A DNA stretch of 5,154 nucleotides from Planctomycetota bacterium. GTDB lineage: Bacteria; Planctomycetota; Phycisphaerae; FEN-1346; JAACEH01. The notes under the pieces were generated by a model that saw nothing but the letters and a program-made list of their open reading frames with translations, searched no databases and was not told the origin of the DNA. A program made the translations under genes and the position numbers. The stretch spans positions 1 through 5,154 of the forward strand of contig JAFGPY010000337.1 of assembly GCA_016935955.1 (NCBI GenBank), in the 5' to 3' direction. This document shows, one piece after another, positions 1 through 4,150 of this stretch (within the stretch, counting starts at the first letter, position 1; each line of letters begins with the position of its first letter).

Positions 1-150
1 CTACAACGCTACAAGGCCTTTTCACCGTGGCACGGGCATCTTGCCCGTGAGTCGCAGGGCCATCTTGGCCCTGCAAACGCCGTTTTCACACGGGCGAGAC
101 GCCCGTGGGACGCATGGGCGGGACGCCCATGCCACGATGTAGCGTTGTAG
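1..150. repeat. Composite intergenic repeat: four short-loop hairpins bracketed by a perfect 13-bp inverted repeat
   Basis: The first 13 bases (CTACAACGCTACA, 1-13) are exactly inverted at 138-150. Between them stand four near-perfect hairpins with 3-base loops: 31-49 (8-bp stem, loop TCT), 54-74 (9-bp stem, loop TCT), 89-107 (8-bp stem, loop AGA) and 112-132 (9-bp stem, loop GGA). They form two related pairs: the first two share an ATCTTG core, the last two a GGGCG-R-GACGCCC core. TTTTCAC precedes the first (19-25) and the third (83-89). I recognise these units as a dispersed intergenic repeat vocabulary of planctomycete genomes; that is from memory and was not checked. Function is unknown; it lies 3' of the leftmost gene and could protect or end its transcript, although no T-tract follows. 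The window begins at the first repeat base, so the true left boundary is not known. Confidence 0.85.
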
Positions 151-159
151 TACTACAAC
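144..159. repeat. 16-bp perfect palindrome at the edge of the composite repeat
   Basis: GTTGTAGTACTACAAC is its own reverse complement. Its left half is the outer end of the right arm of the 13-bp inverted repeat (138-150), and its right half contains CTACAAC (153-159), the same heptamer that opens the window at 1-7. It looks like a head-to-head junction of two repeat ends, or a small symmetric protein-binding or insertion site. No function can be assigned from the sequence. Confidence 0.7.
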
Positions 160-167
160 TGCCGGGG

Positions 168-185
168 TGTCTGCTCCGTCAGACA
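168..185. repeat. Small 6-bp stem hairpin in the spacer
   Basis: TGTCTG (168-173) and CAGACA (180-185) are inverted around a 6-base loop. The stem is short and isolated between the palindrome and the hairpin at the stop codon. It may be chance; it is recorded because the rest of this spacer is also rich in inverted repeats. Confidence 0.3.
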
Positions 186-209
186 TGTCGAGTGCTCCGA
201 CCCTTTCGA

Positions 210-229
210 GGGCGGCTCACGAGCCGCCC
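210..229. repeat. Perfect 9-bp inverted repeat (GGGCGGCTC/GAGCCGCCC) adjoining a stop codon
   Basis: The arms are 210-218 and 221-229, separated by two bases; in RNA this would close as an 8-bp stem with a CACG-type loop. Read on the minus strand it begins immediately after the TAG stop (232-230) of the glycoside-hydrolase-like gene, and that stop appears to be part of the repeat's own GTAGGGG edge. A GC-rich stem directly after a stop resembles a terminator or an RNA 3'-end stabiliser, but the following minus-strand bases (TCGAAAGGG) contain no T-tract, so intrinsic termination is not supported. The unit resembles a dispersed repeat known to me from planctomycete genomes (recollection, not checked). 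Confidence 0.65.
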
Positions 230-1906
230 CTACTGGAGCAAGTAGACGTGCACGGCCAGCGGCTCGAAGGCGTCGCTGAAGCCGCCGTCACTGACGGCTA
301 CCTCGCGGGACTCCTTCCAGACGGTCGCCTTGGCCGCCGTCGCACCGTCGACCTTCAGCGTCGGCGTCACGGCGGCGCGGGTGATGTTCACCGCGATCAC
401 GTACGTCTTGCCCTCGTAGTCCTTGCGGATGGCGTGGATCGCGCGGCCCTCGGCCGACTTGTCGTCGGTCTCGTCGCCGGTGACCGTCAGGGCCTTGTCC
501 GTGTCGCCCAGGACGATCGGTCCGGCCAGTTCCGTCAGCTCGCCGTTGGTCCGCTTGAGTTCGGCCTTGATCTCGTCGGTCAGATTGTTCCAGCGGAACG
601 GGTTGAAGGCGATCGTGAAGTAGCCGATGCCCTTGGCCCCGCAGGCGATCGAGCTGAAGACCTGGGCCCGCATCTCGGCGGCCGTCGGGCCGCGCGTCTC
701 GGGCGCCGTCCACGACAGGTCCTGGTCGCTGGCCTCGACGATCGTCCAGACGGGTTTGCCCTTGCCGCACATCTGGACGTACTTCCGCGTCACCAGGCCG
801 ACTTCCGGCAGGCGCCCCGGCTGGTTCCAGCCCGTGATCGGGTAATGGTCGAAGCTGACGACGTCGGTCCACTTGACGAACTCCTCGTAGTAGCGCATCG
901 GCAACTTCTGGTACCCGCCGTAGCACCCGGACGTCAGGACGTTCCACGCCAGGGCGTCGGGCTTGGCGGCCTTGAGCTTCTCGTAGTTGGCCTTCTCGAT
1001 CTCCGGCAGCCGCTTGGGCGTCGGCTCCAGCGGCTTGGCCGCCGGATGGCTCTCGGCCTGCGTCAGGCAGATGGCGTCGATGGCGAAGATGGCCTCGGGA
1101 TTCGGCTCGGCGTCGGGCTTGCCGACGGTGCGGCCCGCGACGATCTCGAACTTCAACGTGTGCTTGCCGGCGGCCAGCTCCACCTTGCCGTACTCGGCCC
1201 AGGCCACGCCCTGTCCGCCGCCGAGGGTCACGTTCTCCAGGGGCCTCAGGCTGCGCGGCGTCTCCTGCGGCTGGCCCTCGTCCAGTGTCCAGCGCGTCGG
1301 GTTCGCCCAGTTCTTGGTGAACTCACGGACCCACAGGGTGTAGGCGCCGGCCTGGGTCACCTCGAACTCCCACGTGGCCGATCCGGCCCCGTCCTTCTCG
1401 GCCGTCAGCCAACGCTTGCCCGACAACTGCAACTTCTCCTTGTCGAGCCAGGCGTTGCGCTTCATCGTGCTTTCCTTCGCGGCCTCGCCCTCGATCCAGA
1501 TGACCGGACCGCCGCGCAGCAGGTCGGGCTCGTAGGCCGGGTTCTCGGCCATGTCCGGCTCGTGCTCGACCGTCCAGGCCAGCACGGCCGGGTGGTCCTT
1601 CAGGTCATCGCGGAAGGCCTCGATGTTCAGCAGTCCCATCATGCCGGCCGCCTGCAGTTTGTCCAGGTAGGCCTTGGCCGGGTCCTTGTCTTCGCCCTCG
1701 CCCGGGTGCATCGTGTTCATGCCCAGGCCCTTGTGCATCTCCAGGGTGCTCGACGGCTGGGCCCAGACCATGATCGGCAGGAACGGCTTGCCGTCGACCA
1801 GCAGGCCGCCGGTCTCGGTCAGCTTGACGCGCGGCTCGGCGGCCACCGCGGCGGAGCAGGCCATGGCCGCGACCGCCACAAGGGTCACTACCAGTTTGAG
1901 TTTCAC
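230..1906 (-). CDS. Secreted TIM-barrel glycoside-hydrolase-like protein with inserted carbohydrate-binding-type domain
   Basis: This 558-residue protein is probably exported and acts on a glycan outside the cytoplasmic membrane; the substrate is unknown. Residues 1-23 form a signal peptide (K2, K4, hydrophobic core, cleavage likely after VAA-23). Residues 24-134 look like the first half of a clan GH-A barrel (GGLLVDGKPFLPI, GMNTMHPGE, then HPAVLAWTVEHEPD ending strand 4 with E114/E116). Residues ~135-283 read as a CBM6/35-like beta-sandwich (WIEGEAA start, AGAYTLWVRE, AGKHTLKFE, FAIDAICLT end). The barrel resumes at ~297-460 (DVVSFDHYP strand 6, VWTIVEAS strand 7 with E391, GIGYFTI strand 8). 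Residues ~470-558 resemble the beta-sandwich closing domain of such enzymes (FEPLAVHVYLL). The start is GTG, fixed by AAGGAG 7 bases upstream and by the signal peptide; an in-frame stop lies upstream at 1946-1948. Oddity: His precedes E116, where clan GH-A normally has Asn. Family (GH42/GH2-like or unclassified) is uncertain; activity is inferred. Confidence 0.85.
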   Translation of the reverse strand: MKLKLVVTLVAVAAMACSAAVAAEPRVKLTETGGLLVDGKPFLPIMVWAQPSSTLEMHKGLGMNTMHPGEGEDKDPAKAYLDKLQAAGMMGLLNIEAFRDDLKDHPAVLAWTVEHEPDMAENPAYEPDLLRGGPVIWIEGEAAKESTMKRNAWLDKEKLQLSGKRWLTAEKDGAGSATWEFEVTQAGAYTLWVREFTKNWANPTRWTLDEGQPQETPRSLRPLENVTLGGGQGVAWAEYGKVELAAGKHTLKFEIVAGRTVGKPDAEPNPEAIFAIDAICLTQAESHPAAKPLEPTPKRLPEIEKANYEKLKAAKPDALAWNVLTSGCYGGYQKLPMRYYEEFVKWTDVVSFDHYPITGWNQPGRLPEVGLVTRKYVQMCGKGKPVWTIVEASDQDLSWTAPETRGPTAAEMRAQVFSSIACGAKGIGYFTIAFNPFRWNNLTDEIKAELKRTNGELTELAGPIVLGDTDKALTVTGDETDDKSAEGRAIHAIRKDYEGKTYVIAVNITRAAVTPTLKVDGATAAKATVWKESREVAVSDGGFSDAFEPLAVHVYLLQ

Positions 1907-1913
1907 GACTCTT

Positions 1914-1919
1914 CTCCTT
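1914..1919 (-). promoter_or_regulatory. Shine-Dalgarno site setting a GTG start
   Basis: On the minus strand AAGGAG lies 7 bases before the GTG at 1906-1904. It selects this GTG as the start of the glycoside-hydrolase-like gene; no ATG is available between it and the upstream in-frame stop at 1946-1948. The 8-mer AAGGAGAA recurs before the TPR lipoprotein gene at the same spacing. Confidence 0.8.
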
Positions 1920-1950
1920 AAGGAACGCGCAGATGTGGGATTGCCTCAGA

Positions 1951-1971
1951 AGGCCGGCACGCATCCGGCCT
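1951..1971. other. Hairpin in the 83-bp gap between the zinc enzyme and glycoside hydrolase genes
   Basis: AGGCCGG (1951-1957) and CCGGCCT (1965-1971) form a perfect 7-bp stem with a 7-base loop in the gap 1907-1989. No T-tract follows on the minus strand, so an intrinsic terminator is not supported; an RNA-processing or attenuating stem, or chance in GC-rich DNA, fits equally. I see no convincing sigma-70-type promoter in this gap, so whether the downstream gene is co-transcribed stays open. Confidence 0.35.
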
Positions 1972-1989
1972 CGGCAGATCGGGTTGCCG

Positions 1990-3342
1990 TCACCGCGCCG
2001 TCGGGGGTCGCCGCCGACGCAGCAACATGGTCAGCATCAGGGCCGCCAGGCCGCCGAAGATCACCAGGTCCCAGGAGATCAGCGGCCGTTCGGCGTCCTT
2101 CTCGGCGGCTGCACCCGAGGCGCTCGGATCGGGCCGCCCGGCGTGCAGCCACGCCGTGTAAACCAGCGACGATACCATCGAGGCGGCGACGCCCATCGCT
2201 CGTCGCGGCAGGTCGTCGTACTCCTCGGTCAGGATGCGACTGAGCTCCTCCGAGTGCCGCAGCAGGCGCTTCTGCCGCGCGTCCAGTCCCTGGGTGTCCT
2301 TGCGGCGGAACAGGTCGTCGGCCGCCTCGCGGTCCAGGGTCTTCAGGTACGCGAAATCCTCGTCGGTCGCGCCGCTACGTTTGCGGGCTTCGGTATCGGC
2401 GGCAAAGATCTGTTCGGCCAGCTTGGCGTTGCGACCCACCTGGGCGAACACGGCCGCCGGCACGTCCTCGACGGCGTCGTACGGCGACAGGTATTGCGGC
2501 GGCAGACGCTCGTAGCGCTGAGGCTCCAGCGATTTCTGGCGAATCACCAGGTAGATCTCGAACGCGGCGTGAACGCCCCGATTGCCCGTGGCCTGGCCGT
2601 CGTAGTTCTGCGTCGTGTGCAGCGGCTGGTACAGGTCGCCCACGTAGTGCGACAGGTCGCCGATCACTTCCGCCAGGCGGTCGTGCCGTCCCTGGCGAAA
2701 CGTTTCTTCCAGGCGCAGCACCTGGTCGCGAATCACCCATGGCAACGTGCCGTGCCGCGCGAGCGCCGCCTCGCCGAGTTGCGCCCATCGCGAGCGGTCC
2801 TTCGGATCGTAGCGCGTCGCCGGATTCTTGGGGTCCTCGCCCAGCAGTTCGGCGGCCTCCTGCGGCTTGTGCTGCAACAGGTACTCGGCCGCCTTCAGCG
2901 CCGCCGTTTTGTGATCGTGCGGGAACGTCGCGTAGGGCGGCGGCTCGTCGGTCAGCGCGTCGAGATCGAAGAAATGCTTGCTCCGCTCCTGCCGATAGCG
3001 GCGCCATGCCGCCTCGGCTTGCGGCCCCAGGCGCTTCTTATCCGCCTCGCCGGTCGCCGCGTCGAGTTCGCCTTGCAGACGCTGGGCCTCGGTCCTCAAC
3101 TGCGCCACCCGCTTGTCCGGGCCCATGACCTGCGACAAGATGGCGGCCAGCATCGGGTCGTTGTCCAGTTCCGTCACCAGGGGCGGCGGCAATTGCGACA
3201 GGCCCTCGCGCGTCACGACCTCGTGGGCGTCGCGTCCCCATGCCGCGGTCAGCGCAGCAGCCGCCAGCGAGACCAGCAAAACGCGGAGCAGGGCGACCGG
3301 GCGGGCCGGCCCTGCTCGATCTTTCGTGTCGGTGGGGCTCAT
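1990..3342 (-). CDS. Membrane-anchored zinc-dependent S1/P1 nuclease / phospholipase C-fold protein
   Basis: A 450-residue exported protein of the trinuclear-zinc S1/P1 nuclease/zinc phospholipase C superfamily, which cleaves phosphodiester bonds in single-stranded nucleic acids or phospholipids. Residues ~15-34 form a signal peptide whose cleavage after Ala34 would free Trp35 as the mature N-terminus, the position of the first zinc ligand in this family. The other ligands are visible: H40; D126 (in HFFDLD); H142 or H144; H232, D236 and H242 (in HYVGDLYQPLH, spacing H-x3-D-x5-H as in the family); H258 and E262 (in GVHAAFE). The final Glu is as in phospholipase C, where S1/P1 nucleases have Asp. 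Odd features: a charged helical, coiled-coil-like stretch at ~66-122 between the second and third ligands, and a C-terminal segment at ~424-441 followed by RRRR, which should anchor it with the catalytic part outside. The ATG lies two bases after the TPR gene's stop (TAGCCATG) with no well-placed Shine-Dalgarno, implying translational coupling. Substrate is unknown. Confidence 0.85.
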   Translation of the reverse strand: MSPTDTKDRAGPARPVALLRVLLVSLAAAALTAAWGRDAHEVVTREGLSQLPPPLVTELDNDPMLAAILSQVMGPDKRVAQLRTEAQRLQGELDAATGEADKKRLGPQAEAAWRRYRQERSKHFFDLDALTDEPPPYATFPHDHKTAALKAAEYLLQHKPQEAAELLGEDPKNPATRYDPKDRSRWAQLGEAALARHGTLPWVIRDQVLRLEETFRQGRHDRLAEVIGDLSHYVGDLYQPLHTTQNYDGQATGNRGVHAAFEIYLVIRQKSLEPQRYERLPPQYLSPYDAVEDVPAAVFAQVGRNAKLAEQIFAADTEARKRSGATDEDFAYLKTLDREAADDLFRRKDTQGLDARQKRLLRHSEELSRILTEEYDDLPRRAMGVAASMVSSLVYTAWLHAGRPDPSASGAAAEKDAERPLISWDLVIFGGLAALMLTMLLRRRRPPTAR

Positions 3343-3344
3343 GG

Positions 3345-4007
3345 CTACTGGACGGGCTCCGGTTGAGTGGTCTGGGGAAGCCGATCCTTCTCGACCAGCT
3401 CATACTGTTTCTGGGCCACCTGCGGGTTGACCGGTTGCAGTTCGAGGCTCTTGCGGTAATGCGCGACGCCTTCCTCGCGGCGGCCCGTCTTGATCAGCAA
3501 TTCGCCGAGCAGGTGATGGGCCTGCGGATCCTCCGGGTTGCGGCTGACGGCTTTGCGGAACCAGATCTCGGCCTGTTCCGGGTCGCCGCGCTCCAGCCAG
3601 TAGAGGCCGAAGTTGTAGTACGGCACGGCCGACACCGGGTTCAGTTCGCAGGCCCGCTTGTACGTGGCGATGGCCTGCTCTTGGTTGTCCAGGGCGATCC
3701 AGCATCGAGCCAGGTTCTCGTGGGCCTCGACCATGCCCGGGTCCAGCCGCGTGGCCGTGCGGTACGACGTGATGGCTTCCTCAAGGTGGCCGCTGGCCTG
3801 CAGGGCCGCCGCCATGTTGAAGTGATGAGCGGCGACCTGCGGCTGCAACTCGGCGGCATGCTGGAACGCCGCCGTGGCCTGGCCGTACTCGTGGGCTTGG
3901 TACAGGCGATGGCCTTCGAGGCCGTAGGATTCGGCAGTCGGCTCGCACCCGGCCAAGGCAACCAGGAGCGTTGCGCCCAGGAGCGCCAGGGAGCTGAAGG
4001 GCCGCAT
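3345..4007 (-). CDS. TPR-repeat lipoprotein
   Basis: A 220-residue lipoprotein composed almost wholly of tetratricopeptide repeats, a scaffold that binds other proteins; no catalytic residues are expected. Residues 1-20 are a signal peptide ending in a lipobox (LAGC), with Cys21 as the acylated residue, so it should sit on a membrane facing the periplasm. Five TPR units follow at about 25-58, 59-92, 93-126, 127-160 and 161-194: the Pro closing each unit falls at 56, 90, 124, 158 and 192, an exact 34-residue period, and the units show the usual A/G-x3-Y/F and hydrophobic pattern. The tail (195-220) is polar and Pro/Gln-rich. The start at 4007 is chosen because AAGGAG lies 7 bases upstream and the signal peptide begins there; the frame is open further up to 4142, but that extension is Arg/Cys/Ser-rich and would bury the signal. 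Its stop is two bases before the zinc-enzyme start. The binding partner is unknown; the neighbouring exported enzyme is the obvious candidate. Confidence 0.9.
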   Translation of the reverse strand: MRPFSSLALLGATLLVALAGCEPTAESYGLEGHRLYQAHEYGQATAAFQHAAELQPQVAAHHFNMAAALQASGHLEEAITSYRTATRLDPGMVEAHENLARCWIALDNQEQAIATYKRACELNPVSAVPYYNFGLYWLERGDPEQAEIWFRKAVSRNPEDPQAHHLLGELLIKTGRREEGVAHYRKSLELQPVNPQVAQKQYELVEKDRLPQTTQPEPVQ

Positions 4008-4014
4008 AGGAGTT

Positions 4015-4020
4015 CTCCTT
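4015..4020 (-). promoter_or_regulatory. Shine-Dalgarno site deciding the lipoprotein start
   Basis: AAGGAG on the minus strand, 7 bases before the ATG at 4007-4005. It supports this start over the ATG at 4142, which would add 45 residues ahead of the lipoprotein signal peptide. Confidence 0.85.
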
Positions 4021-4066
4021 CCAGAAGATGAATTCAGACGACAGGAACACCAACCGATGGTTGACG

Positions 4067-4095
4067 AGTCTACCCGTCCCCGCCGACCCGTGCAA
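4067..4095 (-). promoter_or_regulatory. Weak sigma-70-like promoter candidate before the TPR lipoprotein
   Basis: On the minus strand TTGCAC (4095-4090) and TAGACT (4072-4067) are separated by 17 bases. The -35 matches the consensus only in its TTG core and the -10 in four of six positions, so this is a tentative call. The 143-bp gap 4008-4150 is long enough for a separate promoter; it also holds a small inverted repeat, CAACC-GAT-GGTTG, at 4051-4063 and otherwise shows nothing recognisable. Confidence 0.2.
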
Positions 4096-4150
4096 CAGGA
4101 AACCCGCGCGGCCCCTGGACGATGTCCGGCGGGATGGAACATGGATTCGG

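Noticed and set aside
2..139. Open plus-strand frame through the composite repeat, reading YNATRPFHRGTGILPV and later HGRDARGTHGRDAHATM
   Set aside because: It is the translation of inverted-repeat DNA. I recognise such GILPV/HGRDA strings as spurious peptides in planctomycete annotations, and there is no ribosome site or start near the beginning.
1..150. CRISPR array or insertion sequence
   Set aside because: The repeats are inverted hairpins of differing sequence without uniform spacers, and there is no transposase frame or cas gene. A non-autonomous element remains possible but is not demonstrated.
167..1921. A 584-codon open frame on the plus strand opposite the glycoside-hydrolase-like gene
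   Set aside because: Its translation is low-complexity Arg/Gly/Leu/Val/Asp-rich text with no domain, signal peptide or good ribosome site, while the opposite strand encodes a coherent protein. Long antisense frames are expected from strong G/C third-position bias.
1933..3366. A 477-codon open frame on the plus strand opposite the zinc-enzyme gene
   Set aside because: Same compositional artefact; the minus strand shows a full set of zinc-ligand motifs in the right order, which cannot be chance.
3240..4031. A 263-codon plus-strand frame opposite the TPR gene
   Set aside because: The minus strand encodes five TPR repeats in exact 34-residue register with a lipobox; the plus frame has no recognisable features.
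4008..4142. 45-residue N-terminal extension of the TPR protein starting at 4142
   Set aside because: The extension is Arg/Ser/Cys-rich, lacks a Shine-Dalgarno, and would bury the lipoprotein signal; the ATG at 4007 has AAGGAG at 7 bases.
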